A stretch of DNA of 64,000 nt from Mycobacterium shinjukuense (GTDB taxonomy: Bacteria > Actinomycetota > Actinomycetes > Mycobacteriales > Mycobacteriaceae): contig NZ_AP022575.1 of assembly GCF_010730055.1 (NCBI RefSeq), forward strand, positions 2,170,001-2,234,000. Direction: 5' to 3'. Shown one piece after another: positions 50,588-60,769 of the stretch (within the stretch, counting starts at the first letter, position 1; each line of letters begins with the position of its first letter). The translations under genes were made by a program, and so were the position numbers. Below the pieces are notes generated by a model. The model saw only the letters and a program-made list of their open reading frames with translations, ran no database searches and had not been told where the DNA came from.

Positions 50588-51913
50588 ATGGGGCAGTTCA
50601 CGGATCGTGCCGACGCCGGTCGGCAACTGGCACACCGTCTGCAGCATCTGCGCGGTCACGATGTCGTGGTCCTGGGCTTGCCGCGCGGTGGGGTTCCCGT
50701 GGCCTTCGAAGTCGCCGAGTCGCTGGGGGTGCCCCTCGACGTGCTGCTGGTGCGCAAGCTCGGCGTGCCCGAGCACTGCGAGCTTGCGTTCGGCGCGATC
50801 GGCGAGGGCGGGGTGCGGGTAGTCAACGACGCCGTCGTGCGCGAGGTCGGCCTCACCGACCGTGCCATGGCCGCCGTGGAAACCCGGGAGTGGGGCGAGC
50901 TGGCCCGCCGGTCGCACCGCTTTCGCGGCGACTACGGCCGGATTCCGCTCAGCGGGCGCATCGCGGTGATCGTCGACGACGGTGTCGCCACCGGGGCCAC
51001 CGCGCAGGCCGCCTGCCAGGTCGCGCGTGCCCAGGGCGCCCGCAGGGTGGTGTTGGCGGTGCCCATCGGGGCAACCGACATCGCCGAAAGGTTCGCCGAG
51101 CATGCGGATGAGGTGGTGTGCCTGCACACGCCGGTGCCGTACTTCGCCGTCGGCCAGGGTTATCGCAACTTTGCGCAAACCTCCGACGAGGAGGTGATCG
51201 CGCTGCTCGCCCGCGCCCGCACAGGCTTTCCGGCGATGGCCAGCGACACCGCAAGCGACGGCGCACCGGTGCGCGACGAGGAGGTCTGGGTGGGCGCCGG
51301 CCCGGTGTCGCTGGCCGGCCAGCTGACCATTCCTGAGCGCCCGACGGGGGTGGTCGTGTTCGCCCACGGCAGCGGAAGCAGCAGGCACAGCCCACGCAAT
51401 CGGTACGTCGCCGGGGTCTTGAACAACGCCGGGCTGGCCACCCTGCTGTTTGACCTGCTGACACCCGAGGAAGAACGCAACCGCGCCAACGTTTTCGACA
51501 TCGGATTGCTCGCCGGCCGGTTGGTGGACGTCACGCATTGGGTTGCCGCCCAGGTTGATACGGCGTCGTTGCCGATCGGTTATTTCGGCGCCAGCACCGG
51601 TGCCGGTGCGGCCCTGGCCGCGGCCGCCCATCCCGGAGTCAAGGTCGCCGCGGTGGTGTCCCGCGGCGGCCGGCCCGACCTCGCGGGCGAAGCGCTGCGC
51701 GCGGTGCATGCTCCCACCCTGCTGATCGTGGGTGGCCGCGACGAGGTGGTGCTCGAGCTGAATCGGCAGGCGCGGTCGGCGATCCCGGCCCCATGCGAGC
51801 TTGCCGTTATCCCCGGCGCCACCCACCTTTTCGAAGAACCGGGCACGCTGCAGCAAGCGGCGATGCTGGCGCGCGACTGGTTTGTCGAACACCTCGGTGC
51901 CACGGGCCGATAA
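50588..51913 (+). CDS. Phosphoribosyltransferase / dienelactone-hydrolase-type fusion
   Basis: A 441-residue two-domain protein, homologous to Rv0571c. Residues 1-210 are a type-I phosphoribosyltransferase with LGLPRGGVPVAFEVA and the PRPP loop VIVDDGVATGATA. Residues 225-440 are an alpha/beta hydrolase with FAHGSGSSRHSPRNR, the nucleophile GASTGAGAA, LIVGGRDEVV and a histidine in PGATHLFEE. The joint substrate is unknown. In M. tuberculosis the gene lies elsewhere; here it takes the place of Rv2630-Rv2631. DosR-like site upstream. Confidence 0.88.
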   Translation: MGQFTDRADAGRQLAHRLQHLRGHDVVVLGLPRGGVPVAFEVAESLGVPLDVLLVRKLGVPEHCELAFGAIGEGGVRVVNDAVVREVGLTDRAMAAVETREWGELARRSHRFRGDYGRIPLSGRIAVIVDDGVATGATAQAACQVARAQGARRVVLAVPIGATDIAERFAEHADEVVCLHTPVPYFAVGQGYRNFAQTSDEEVIALLARARTGFPAMASDTASDGAPVRDEEVWVGAGPVSLAGQLTIPERPTGVVVFAHGSGSSRHSPRNRYVAGVLNNAGLATLLFDLLTPEEERNRANVFDIGLLAGRLVDVTHWVAAQVDTASLPIGYFGASTGAGAALAAAAHPGVKVAAVVSRGGRPDLAGEALRAVHAPTLLIVGGRDEVVLELNRQARSAIPAPCELAVIPGATHLFEEPGTLQQAAMLARDWFVEHLGATGR

Positions 51914-51925
51914 GCCGATAAGAGT

Positions 51926-51962
51926 GGCGGTCCCAGAAGTCCGGGGAACCTCTGGGACCGCC
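51926..51962. terminator. 12-bp hairpin between convergent genes
   Basis: GGCGGTCCCAGA (51926-51937) and TCTGGGACCGCC (51951-51962) are perfect inverted repeats with a 13-nt loop. They lie between the stops of the PRT-hydrolase gene and the DUF1876 gene, so they can terminate both. No U-tract. Confidence 0.75.
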
Positions 51963-51980
51963 GCGGAATCGCGTCCTGGG

Positions 51981-52253
51981 TCAATGGTGTAGCCGGGTGA
52001 CCGGCTCGTGAGTGCTGACTTCGATGTCAGCCGATGTCAAGGCGAATAACTGATTGGCCAAGTCCGACAACGCTCGGGCGATGGCGAGTTCGTCGCCGAT
52101 CTGGGCCACCGGTTCGTCGGCCGGATCCAGCCGCGCCAAACCAACGCCAACCAACGTCTTGCCCGCCCAGGAGAATCGGGCCTTGGCCCGGGTGCGCTCG
52201 TCCTGCTCTTCGATCTGCACGTCGATCTGGCATGTTTTCTCATTGGCTGTCAT
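51981..52253 (-). CDS. DUF1876 protein (Rv2632c-like)
   Basis: A 90-residue soluble protein (MTANEKTCQIDVQIEEQDERT...ARFSWAGKTLVGVGLARLDPAD...IGDELAIARALSDLANQLF), a double-stranded-RNA-binding-like small fold typical of DUF1876. ATG 52253 has GAAGGAGGT upstream. Homologue is stress/hypoxia-associated. Function unknown. Confidence 0.9.
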   Translation of the reverse strand: MTANEKTCQIDVQIEEQDERTRAKARFSWAGKTLVGVGLARLDPADEPVAQIGDELAIARALSDLANQLFALTSADIEVSTHEPVTRLHH

Positions 52254-52305
52254 TGTGACCTCCTTCGGCACACGCTTACATGCCAGCATCACAAACCCGC
52301 GGCAA

Positions 52306-52325
52306 GTAGGGCCGGAAGTCACTTG
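52306..52325 (-). promoter_or_regulatory. DosR-like site upstream of the DUF1876 gene
   Basis: On the minus strand CAAGTGACTTCCGGCCCTAC, core GTGACTTCCGGCCC, one mismatch from the GGGACTT-N2-GGCCC form. 52 bp before ATG 52253. Confidence 0.45.
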
Positions 52326-52357
52326 TGCCTGGGTGCGCGATGACCCAGTCCGCCCGC

Positions 52358-54709
52358 TCAGGGAACGATTTGTCCTGAGGCCCCGTTGCTGCCGGGCACA
52401 CCCAGCAGGCCATCGATTCCGGAGCCGCCGCCCGGCGACCCGCCCGGGCCGCCGCTGCCACCGGCACCGCCCAACGCCAAATCGCCACCCTTGCCGACCG
52501 TGCCGCCGGTCTGGGCGTTGCCGCCGTTGCCGCCGTTGCCCCCGCTGCCGCCCTGGCCGCCGTTGCCTCCGGTGCCGCCAGCGCCGGTGCCGCCGTCGGC
52601 GCCGGCCCACCCGATCAGGCCGCCGGCTCCGCCGCTGCCACCGGTGGTGCCGCCGGCGCCCCCGGCGCCGCCGTCGCCACCCTTGCCGCCGACTGCGCCG
52701 TTGTTACCGTTGCCGCCCGTGGTCCCCCCCGACATGGTGGTGGCCGCGCCACCGGCCCCGCCGTTGCCGCCGGCGCCACCGATGCCGCCGATGCCGCCGG
52801 TGCCGCCGAGGCCGCCCGCACCGCCGGCGCCACCGATGCCGATGAACGGAGAAGCCGCGCCGCCGTTGCCGCCGACACCCCCGGTGCCGCCCGCTCCGCC
52901 GTTCCCGCCGACACCGCCGATGCCACCCAGGCCGCCGGTGCCTCCAGTGGCGGCGCCGCCGCCGCTGAAGGCCGTCCCGCCGGCGCCGCCGTCACCGCCC
53001 GCGAAGCCGGCGGCGCCGGTGCCGCCGGTGCCGCCGGTCCCGCCGGCGCCGCCGGCGCCGCCATTGCCGAGGAACAGTCCGCCGTTGCCGCCGTTGCCGC
53101 CGGCGCCGCCGGTGCCGCCACTCTTGCCATCTCCGCCCGCCACCGTGCTCGCGGCACCGCCGTTACCGCCGTCGCCCCCTTTGCTGGCGCCGGCGCCGGT
53201 GTTGTTACCGAAGCCGCCCGCGCCGCCGTCACCGCCGTCACCGCCGCCGGTTCCACCGGTGGCACCGCTGCCGCCGGCACCGCCGGTCGCGGTGCCGCCA
53301 TTGGAACCGTCGGTGCGGCCTTCGCCGCCGATGCCGCCCTGGCCGCCGTTGCCACCGTCGGGGCCGGCGGTGCCCCCGGCACCACCCGAACCGCCGGTGC
53401 CGTCAAAGCCGTCGGTGGACTCCCCGAGCCCACCTTTCCCGCCGGTGCCACCGATCTGGTTGGTGGTGCCGGCGTCGCCCTGATTCCCGGTGCCGCCCGT
53501 TCGATCGCCCGCGCCAGAGTTCGTGGTGCCGTCGGTGCCGGCATTGGCCGTGGTCCCCGGGGCGGGGTTGGTGCCGTTTGCCCCAGCCAGACCGGTACCA
53601 CCCTGCCCACCGGCCCCGCCGGAACCGAACCAGAGGGCGTCGCCCCCGTTGCCGCCGTTGCCGGGGAGCCCGCCGAGGACGCCGGCCATGGCCGGCCCGC
53701 CCCGCCCACCGGTCCCGCCATCGCCGAACAACATGCCACCAGTGCCGCCGTTACCGCCGGCCGCGCCGGCCCCACCCTGTCCACCGCCACCACCATTGCC
53801 GATCAGCAACGGGCCCGCGCCGCCGTTCCCGCCGGGCGCCCCAACCCCACCGACACCACCAACACCACCATTGCCGACATAGCCGCCCGCCCCGCCGACG
53901 CCACCGGCGGCGCCGGGACCGCCGGCCCCTCCGAACCCGCCATTGCCGAACACGCCGCCCACCCCGCCCGCGCCACCGGGGCCGCCGGTGGTACCCATCC
54001 CGGCGGCTGCCCCGCCGGCGCCACCGGCTCCCCCGTTGCCGAACAACCCCGTGGCGCCACCGACGCCCCCCACACCCCCGACGGGGGTGACCCCCGCGGC
54101 CCCGCCGGCGCCGCCGGCCCCGCCACTACCCAGCAACCACCCGCCCTGACCACCGGCACCGCCGGGAGCGCCGGAAACCGCCAGCCCGTCCCCGCCTTTC
54201 CCGCCGGTCCCGCCGTTGCCGATCAGCCCCGCCGGGCCGCCCGCACCACCGGGCTGACCGGGCGCACCCGAACCGCCATTGCCGCCGTTGCCCAGCAGCA
54301 ACCCGCCCGGCCCACCGGGTGCCCCGGTCCCGTCGGCCCCGTTGGCGCCATTGCCGATCAGTGGGCGACCGAACAACGCCTGGGCGGGGGCGTTGACCGC
54401 GGCCAGCGGATCCTGCAACGACGACGCGCTGGCGGCTTCGGCGGCGGCATACGCGCCCGCCCCGGCGGTGAGCGCCCGCACAAGCCGCTCGTGGAAGGCC
54501 GCGGCCTGCGCGCTGAGAGACTGGTATTTCTGGGCATACGACCCGAACAAGGCCGTAACCGCCGCCGACACGTCGTCGGCGGCGGGGGCCAGCACAGCCG
54601 TCGTCGACAACGCCGCCGCCGCATTGGCCGCGCTGATCATCGACCCGATCCCCGCCAACTCCGAGGCCGCCGTCGTCATCAAGTCCGGCACCGCAAACAT
54701 AAACGACAT
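52358..54709 (-). CDS. PE_PGRS family protein (PE_PGRS46 position)
   Basis: A 783-residue PE_PGRS protein, the longest here. PE domain MSFMFAVPDLMTTAASEL (1-95), linker GRPLIGNGANGADG, then repeats. Around residues 365-480 the repeats are interrupted by polar, Thr/Asn/Asp-rich blocks (NPAPGTTANAGTDGTTNSGAG, GESTDGFDGTGG). ATG 54709 follows GGGAGGTCGCAG. The C-terminus is PGSNGASGQIVP. Confidence 0.92.
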   Translation of the reverse strand: MSFMFAVPDLMTTAASELAGIGSMISAANAAAALSTTAVLAPAADDVSAAVTALFGSYAQKYQSLSAQAAAFHERLVRALTAGAGAYAAAEAASASSLQDPLAAVNAPAQALFGRPLIGNGANGADGTGAPGGPGGLLLGNGGNGGSGAPGQPGGAGGPAGLIGNGGTGGKGGDGLAVSGAPGGAGGQGGWLLGSGGAGGAGGAAGVTPVGGVGGVGGATGLFGNGGAGGAGGAAAGMGTTGGPGGAGGVGGVFGNGGFGGAGGPGAAGGVGGAGGYVGNGGVGGVGGVGAPGGNGGAGPLLIGNGGGGGQGGAGAAGGNGGTGGMLFGDGGTGGRGGPAMAGVLGGLPGNGGNGGDALWFGSGGAGGQGGTGLAGANGTNPAPGTTANAGTDGTTNSGAGDRTGGTGNQGDAGTTNQIGGTGGKGGLGESTDGFDGTGGSGGAGGTAGPDGGNGGQGGIGGEGRTDGSNGGTATGGAGGSGATGGTGGGDGGDGGAGGFGNNTGAGASKGGDGGNGGAASTVAGGDGKSGGTGGAGGNGGNGGLFLGNGGAGGAGGTGGTGGTGAAGFAGGDGGAGGTAFSGGGAATGGTGGLGGIGGVGGNGGAGGTGGVGGNGGAASPFIGIGGAGGAGGLGGTGGIGGIGGAGGNGGAGGAATTMSGGTTGGNGNNGAVGGKGGDGGAGGAGGTTGGSGGAGGLIGWAGADGGTGAGGTGGNGGQGGSGGNGGNGGNAQTGGTVGKGGDLALGGAGGSGGPGGSPGGGSGIDGLLGVPGSNGASGQIVP

Positions 54710-54953
54710 CTGCGACCTCCCACGCGGGGCAATCCAATCGTCTGCCGCGAAGCGCACTCGCGGCACCAAATCCTATCCCCGCAGCGAATGCCTCGAAGGT
54801 AATTTTGGCAACCGCGTGTCGCTTTCCGATGCTGCCGGCAAATCCCAGGGTTGACGTCCCGGTTTTTGCTGACGCCGCCGCGGCCGAGGCGGCCACCGGT
54901 GTGGATCGCCGCAATTCCGCAGCAAACAGCGAAGCGAACGGGACGGATGTGCC

Positions 54954-55655
54954 GTGACAGCACGTATGGCCGACTCCGCCGGGCGCGCCGGGATGCCGGT
55001 GCCGGTGCGATACTCTCGGGCGGCTATGACGGGCGTGGCACGCGGTAAGCTCATCATCCTCAACGGCGGATCCAGCGCCGGCAAGACATCGGTCGCCCAG
55101 GCGTTTCAGGACCTGGCCGCGGAATGTTGGATGCATATCGGCATCGATCTGTTCTGGTTCGCGCTGCCGCCCGAGCAGCTCGATCTGGCCCGGGTGCGGC
55201 CGGAGTACTACACCTGGGAGAGCGTGGTCGAGGCCGACGGCTTGGAGTGGTTCACCGTACACCCTGGCCCTCTGTTGGACCGGGCCATGCATGCCCGCTA
55301 CCGCGCCATCAGGGCATACCTGGACAACGGCATGAACGTGATCGCCGATGACGTGATCTGGAAGCGCCAGTGGCTGGTGGATGCCCTGCGAATCTTCGAT
55401 GGTTGTCAGGTCTGGATGGTGGGGGTGCACGTCTCCGACGAGGAGGGCGCTCGCCGGGAGGCGGAACGCGGCGACCGCCATCCCGGGTGGAACCGGGGAA
55501 GCGCCCGCGCCGCCCATGCCGATGCCGAATACGACTTCGAGCTGGACACCACCACCACCCCCGTCCCGGTGCTGGCGCGGGAGTTGTACCGTCGCTACCG
55601 GCTCTGTCGGGAACCGCAGGCATTCCAGCGGCTGCGGCAGCGCTTCCTGCCCTGA
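54954..55655 (+). CDS. Chloramphenicol phosphotransferase-like kinase (Rv2636-like)
   Basis: A P-loop kinase of up to 233 residues resembling chloramphenicol 3-O-phosphotransferase. Walker A GSSAGKTS (about 39-46), IGIDLFWFALPPEQLDL, and NVIADDVIWKRQWL; VGVHVSDEEGARREAERGDR is the lid. The natural substrate is unknown; antibiotic resistance should not be assumed. Start uncertain: GTG 54954, ATG 54966 or ATG 55026. Confidence 0.85.
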   Translation: MTARMADSAGRAGMPVPVRYSRAAMTGVARGKLIILNGGSSAGKTSVAQAFQDLAAECWMHIGIDLFWFALPPEQLDLARVRPEYYTWESVVEADGLEWFTVHPGPLLDRAMHARYRAIRAYLDNGMNVIADDVIWKRQWLVDALRIFDGCQVWMVGVHVSDEEGARREAERGDRHPGWNRGSARAAHADAEYDFELDTTTTPVPVLARELYRRYRLCREPQAFQRLRQRFLP

Positions 55656-55818
55656 CCCCAGCGATTCAACGCCGCCGTGCCACCTGAGCTTTCGGCCTTG
55701 GGGGTTGGCGCCCTTGCCGGAAAGTGGCCCGCCGACGACGGTCGTGTTCGACGCGGCGACCTCCGCTGGGCTGGCCGCAAACGACGCGCGGTCAGCATGC
55801 TTCAGGCATGCTTGACCC

Positions 55819-56472
55819 ATGGATGTGGAGGCCCTGCTGCAGTCGATCCCGCCGCTCGCGGTGTACCTCGTGGTGGGCGGTGTGGTCGGGATGGAGAGCC
55901 TGGGCATCCCCCTCCCCGGGGAGATCGTGCTGGTCAGCGCGGCGTTGATGTCGTCGCATCACGACCTCGCCGTCAACCCGGTCGGTGTCGGCGCCGCCGC
56001 GGTGATCGGGGCGGTCATCGGCGACTCGATCGGCTATTCGATCGGCCGCCGGTTCGGCATGCCGCTGTTCGACCGGCTGGGTCGACGATTTCCGAAACAC
56101 TTTGGTCCGGGGCACGTCGCGCTCGCCCAACGAACGTTCAACCGCTGGGGTGTCCGGGCAGTGTTCTTCGGTCGCTTCATCGCGCTGCTGCGGATCCTCG
56201 CGGGGCCACTGGCGGGCGCGTTGAAGATGCCCTACCCGCGCTTCCTGGCGGCCAACGTGTCCGGTGGCATCTGCTGGGCCGGCGGCACCACCGCGTTGAT
56301 CTACTTCGCCGGGATGGCCGCGGAACGCTGGCTGCAGCGCTTCTCGTGGATCGCGCTGGTGATCGCCGTCATCTGCGGCATCACCGCCGCGATACTGCTG
56401 CGTGAACGCACATCCCGCGCGATCGCCGAACTCGAGGCCGAGCACTACCGCACAACGGGCACGCCCGCCTGA
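55819..56472 (+). CDS. dedA: DedA-family membrane protein
   Basis: A 217-residue DedA/SNARE-associated membrane protein: ESLGIPLPGEIVLVSAALM, GDSIGYSIGRRFG, FFGRFIALLRILAGPLAGAL and GGICWAGGTTALIYF. DedA proteins are lipid-carrier or phospholipid flippases. The glycine- and arginine-rich blocks (F/Y-GRF-R-x-x-AG) are intact. ATG 55819. GCATGCTTCAGGCATGC lies just upstream. Homologue of Rv2637. Confidence 0.92.
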   Translation: MDVEALLQSIPPLAVYLVVGGVVGMESLGIPLPGEIVLVSAALMSSHHDLAVNPVGVGAAAVIGAVIGDSIGYSIGRRFGMPLFDRLGRRFPKHFGPGHVALAQRTFNRWGVRAVFFGRFIALLRILAGPLAGALKMPYPRFLAANVSGGICWAGGTTALIYFAGMAAERWLQRFSWIALVIAVICGITAAILLRERTSRAIAELEAEHYRTTGTPA

Positions 56473-56593
56473 CTGACGGCCTGCACAAGGCGCACAGTGT
56501 CGCCGTCGTGACGTCGAGATGCGTGCGGTGAGCCGCCCGGCGATCGTCGCCCGAATTGTGGCAGCCTGCCGGGGTGAGCGACCTGCTGCCCGT

Positions 56594-57289
56594 CTACCCG
56601 ACGGCGGACGACGCGCCCACGGCTACGGCCCGCCGATGATCGCCCGGCCGCAGCGGCGGCGCGCCATCATGGCCCGCCATCACCGGCGGCGGCCCCACCG
56701 CCAGCACCGATCGCACGGCTGCGCGAAGGTAGTCGCGCACGCGAGGCATGCCGTAACGCTGTGCCCGCGGCGCGATCCACTTCGGTAGATCGACAATGCA
56801 GGTCGCGATCAGGTCGACCGCGCCGGCATCGCGGCGATCCCACAGTCCCGTCGCTAACTGAGCCATCATGTCCGCGAGCTCACGCTGCAGAGCGTGTAGT
56901 TGATCGGCAACCTCGCGCGGCATCGGCTGACTCATCACCTCGGCGCGGCGCAGCGCCATGAGCAACGCCGACGATGCCGGATACAGCTGGGGGTAAAGCA
57001 GCGACGTCTCCGCCGCCGCATGCACCGCATCCAGTGGATCACCGGACGGGTGGCGCCAGGCGTCGTCGACCAGGCGGGTCAGCAGCTGAAGAAAGCGGCG
57101 CTCCGCGCGAATCCACGCGCGCCCAACCAGCCCCGCGCGCGAGTCGAAGGTGCGGTAGATGGCGCCGTTGGAAACGCCGCAGGCCTTGGTGAGCGCGCGG
57201 ATCGTCAGCGCTTCGATCCCGTCTTGCGCGACGAGTTTTTCCGCAGCATCGAGGACATGATCGAGATCGCGCAGCCGGGGATTTGACAC
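56594..57289 (-). CDS. TetR-family transcriptional regulator
   Basis: A 231-residue TetR regulator. The N-terminal HTH reads HVLDAAEKLVAQDGIEALTIRALTKACGVSNGAIYRTFDSRAGLV (about 10-55), followed by a ligand-binding helical domain. The last ~35 residues (GHDGAPPLRPGDHRRAVAV...) are low-complexity and may be a read-through extension. GTG 57289 is chosen for AAGGAG 11 bases upstream. Ligand unknown. Confidence 0.85.
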   Translation of the reverse strand: MSNPRLRDLDHVLDAAEKLVAQDGIEALTIRALTKACGVSNGAIYRTFDSRAGLVGRAWIRAERRFLQLLTRLVDDAWRHPSGDPLDAVHAAAETSLLYPQLYPASSALLMALRRAEVMSQPMPREVADQLHALQRELADMMAQLATGLWDRRDAGAVDLIATCIVDLPKWIAPRAQRYGMPRVRDYLRAAVRSVLAVGPPPVMAGHDGAPPLRPGDHRRAVAVGASSAVG

Positions 57290-57489
57290 TGATTGCTCCT
57301 TACCTGCGGATGTGCGGCGCACGTCAACGCAACGAAATGCCCGATTTGGGATCACGGACATGCCAGACGGTGGCGGACAGGCCTTGGGAAAGCCTGCACA
57401 GATTGTGAAATGTGCTGGTAGCGGCCCGATCTATGGGTCGTGGCTGGTGCCGCGCCGCGTCGCAGCCCGGCGGGCTCGATAACCGGACG

Positions 57490-60455
57490 TCACCGGGCAG
57501 GGGCACCGGCTTTCGCGGGCACGGCAGCGTGCTCGTAGTGCCATTGCAGGCTGGAACGCGCCCGTCCAACGACGGCGGCAAAGCTGAGTGGCGGCGCCCG
57601 CAGCGCGTCCAGGCGGGCCGGGCCCAAACAGTCGACCAGGACATCGAGCTGGGCCGTGGTGAGGGGACACGGCTTGCCGGCGTCCACCACCGACCAGTAG
57701 AGGAAGGCGGCATCCTCGTGACCACCGAGCCGGATCAGCAACCGCGCTACGTAACGCAGGGCGAGCCACTGTTCCGTCGTATCACCGAAGCGGTCCCAGT
57801 GTTCAAGCACCGTGATGAACATCTGAGCCGCGGCCACCGGGTCGCCATACACGGCACGAATTGACGCGGCTTGCATCAACGCGCTGCCGTACACCCAGAA
57901 GTTCTGTACATCGGCGGCCAGCCGCGCCGCATCGTCGAACAGCGCCAGCGCGCGCTCCGGTTCGGATTTTCTGAGCAGGTAGCCCAGCGCAAAGTAGGCC
58001 ATCGACTGCGCCGTCGGATTGCCCGTGCGCTCGGCGACGGCCACGCCTTCCTCCGCGGCGGGCACCGCGATGGCGTCGTTGCGCATGACGCCCTGGCAGA
58101 TGGCGCTCACGAAATGCGCCCACCCCAGCCTGATGGGGTCGTCGTCGCGGCGGGCGCGCCCCACCTCGGCCTCCCAGTACGCCAGGGCTTTCATCGGCTG
58201 GCCCTCGAACAGTGCGACGTCGGCCAGCACGTCGGCGGGGTAGGCCACGCGGGCACTGCCCCGGCCGGGAACCCGGCCCTGCGCTAGGGCAGCCAACGAT
58301 TTGGCGCGGGCAAATTCGGCGTGGGTCCAGGCGACCCGGGCGGCCGTCCCGACCACCGCGGGAAACAGCGGGTGGTCGGGGTCGGCGACCTCGATGACGC
58401 GCTCGGCCCACCCGGCCACCTCGTAGCCGATGCGCCAGCCGATCAGCTCCGGCACCGCCGCGACCAGCCGCAGCCCAAGATCGATGGTGTGCTGGTCCAT
58501 CGCGTGCTCGAACGCCGCGCGCAGGTTGTCGTAGTCGGGCAGCATCCGCTCAACCCACTCCCCCTCCTGCGGACTCTGCATACCCGCCCCGGCACGCTCG
58601 GCGAGCTCGGTGAAATACGCCACATGCCGCATCGCGACCTGCCCGCTAATGCCCTTCTCCGCCAAACGCTCTCGCCCATAGGAACGCAGCGTTTCCAACA
58701 GCGAGTAGCGCGTGCGCTCACCGACGGTGCGCACCACCAGCATGGACTTGTCGACCAGACACGTCAGCAGTTCCAACGTGTCGTGCTCGCCGGCCCCGTC
58801 GGCACCGCACACCCCGTGCGCGGCCTCCAGATCGAAACCACCCGCAAATACCGAGATTCGGGCAAACAACGCTTGCTCGGGTTCGGTGAGCAAGCGGTAG
58901 GACCACGCTATCGTCTCGGCCAAACTTTGTTGGCGGGGTAAAACCCCACGCACAGCGCCCCGCAGCAGCCCCAAGTAGTCCGGACGCCGGGCCACGTCCA
59001 GGCTGCCCATCACCCGCATCCGCGCCGCCGCCAGCTCCACCCCCAGCGGCAGGCAGTCGACCCGGCGGCAAATCTCAACCACCGTACCCATCGGCTGGTC
59101 GTCCAACGTGAAGTCCGCCCGGCTAGCCCGCGCCCGGTCGACAAACAAGCGAGTGGCGTCGTCCACCCGCAGCGGCGGAACGTCGACGATCCGCTCACCC
59201 TCGATGCCCAACGGCTGCCTGCTGGTGGCCAGGACCGACACCCGCGGGCACTGCTGCACGATCTGATCGACCAACCGGGCAACGGCCTCCAGCACGTGCT
59301 CACAGTTGTCGATCACCAACAACACCTCGCGCGACCGCAAGTACTCGATCACGCTTGTCTCGATGTCCATGCCCGGCTGCTGGCGCAACCACACACTGGC
59401 CGCCACGGTGTGCACCACCGCATCCCCGTGCTCCAACGGTCCCAATTCGCAAACCCACACACCCTCGGCGAAGCGCTGCTGCTCACGCCGGGCGACCTCA
59501 AGAGCCAGCCTCGTCTTACCGACCCCACCCACCCCGGCCAGCGTCACCAGCGGCCCGGCCCGCAGCGCGTCAATGACCAACGCCACTTCCTGCTCGTGCC
59601 CCACAAAACTGGTCGCGCGCCGCGACAGCCCCGGACGCGGCCGGTCGAAGACCAGCGGGTGAGCCGGCGTCAGACCACCCCGGGCCGCCCCCACCGGCCC
59701 CGAAACCTCGACCACCTGGCACTCGGCCTCACCGGTGAGAATCTGCTGATGCACCTGGCGCAGCGCCGAACCGGGGTCGACGCCGAGCTCCTCGACCAGT
59801 TGCCGGCGAATCCGGCGGTAGGTGTCCAACGCGTCGGCCTGCCGGCCACTGCGGAACTGGGCCAACATCAACTGCCCGGCCAGGCGTTCGTCCAGCGGGT
59901 GGGCGGCCTGCGCCGCGGAGATCTCCACCAGCAATTCGGCGTGCCTGCCGACACGCAACCCGGCGTCGTTGCGATCCAGGCACACCGAAACCGCTCGGCC
60001 TGCAGGGCGGTGCGCACATCGTTGATCCACGGAGTGTCCAACGACACCAACGGCTCACCCGACCAAATCTCCAACGCCCGGTCGAACAAGCCCGCGGCCT
60101 CATACGGATCGGCGCAGGCGCGCGCCTTGGACACCACAGCCCGGAAGCGGTGCAGGTCCACCGACAGCGGATCCGCGGCAAGCAGATATCCACCCGGCTC
60201 CCGCGAAATCGCCACATCCTCGACATCAGCAAACAGACTCCGCAGCCGGGAGATATACCCCGCAAGTGAATTTCGGGCATGATGCGGCGGCCGGTCCGAC
60301 CACACCCGATCAACCAGCTGATCAACCGGAATCGGGCGGTTCACATCGATCAGCAACGCCACCAGGACGCAACGCTGGCGAGCATGACCGATCTCCAGCC
60401 GCCGCCCGCCGATTCGGACCTCGACGTCGCCGAGCACACTGAACTCCACCGCCAT
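57490..60455 (-). pseudogene. BTAD / NB-ARC regulator, copy 1, frameshifted
   Basis: Same architecture as copy 2: OmpR-like DNA-binding domain, BTAD, NB-ARC ATPase and a TPR-like C-terminus. From ATG 60455 the frame is identical to copy 2 for 156 residues, to LQAERF; there the A-run at 59988-59990 has three A where copy 2 has four, so the frame shifts and stops near 59868. The remaining 820 codons are open from about 60030 to 57490. It also has an extra codon (IGYEV for IYEV) at about 58434. It may give two polypeptides, or be a sequencing artefact. Confidence 0.82.
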
Positions 60456-60769
60456 CCAGCAAACCCTCTCCGCAGCACCGCAGCGAACGCACCTGGCGGT
60501 AGGTAGCATACGTCCAGCAGAGCGGGGCTTCGGCCATTGGCGCGTCTGCTTCCCACCAATGCATGCCGAGCCGTGGCGACAACAGGCCTGTGGTTTTTGC
60601 CTTCGGCTATTTGCCTCTCGCTCGGCGCAACCCGTATCGCCCTTCGCGGCAAGGGTGTTTCGCCGCCTGCCAGCAAGGCGTCCACCATCGGGTCAAGGAT
60701 TGGTTGGGGTCGCGAGGCCAAACTGCGACCATACTGTTCGGCAGGAGCGACCGGGGGCAACCGTGGACT
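60456..60769. other. Spacer between regulator copies, with duplicated promoter
   Basis: The first 90 bp (60456-60545) are identical to 63707-63797 upstream of copy 2, so each copy has the same promoter region, with GTATGCTACC as a possible -10 on the minus strand. The next 224 bp are unique and hold no gene I can support. Confidence 0.7.

Noticed and set aside
52386..53483. Proline-rich plus-strand frame of 365 codons
   Set aside because: Antisense of the PE_PGRS gene at 52358-54709.
55796..55815. GCATGC repeated as GCATGCTTCAGGCATGC before dedA
   Set aside because: Short self-complementary hexamers; no evidence for a regulator site.
56573..56638. Short plus-strand frame VSDLLPVYPTADDAP downstream of dedA
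   Set aside because: 21 codons, overlaps the TetR 3' end, no supporting motif.
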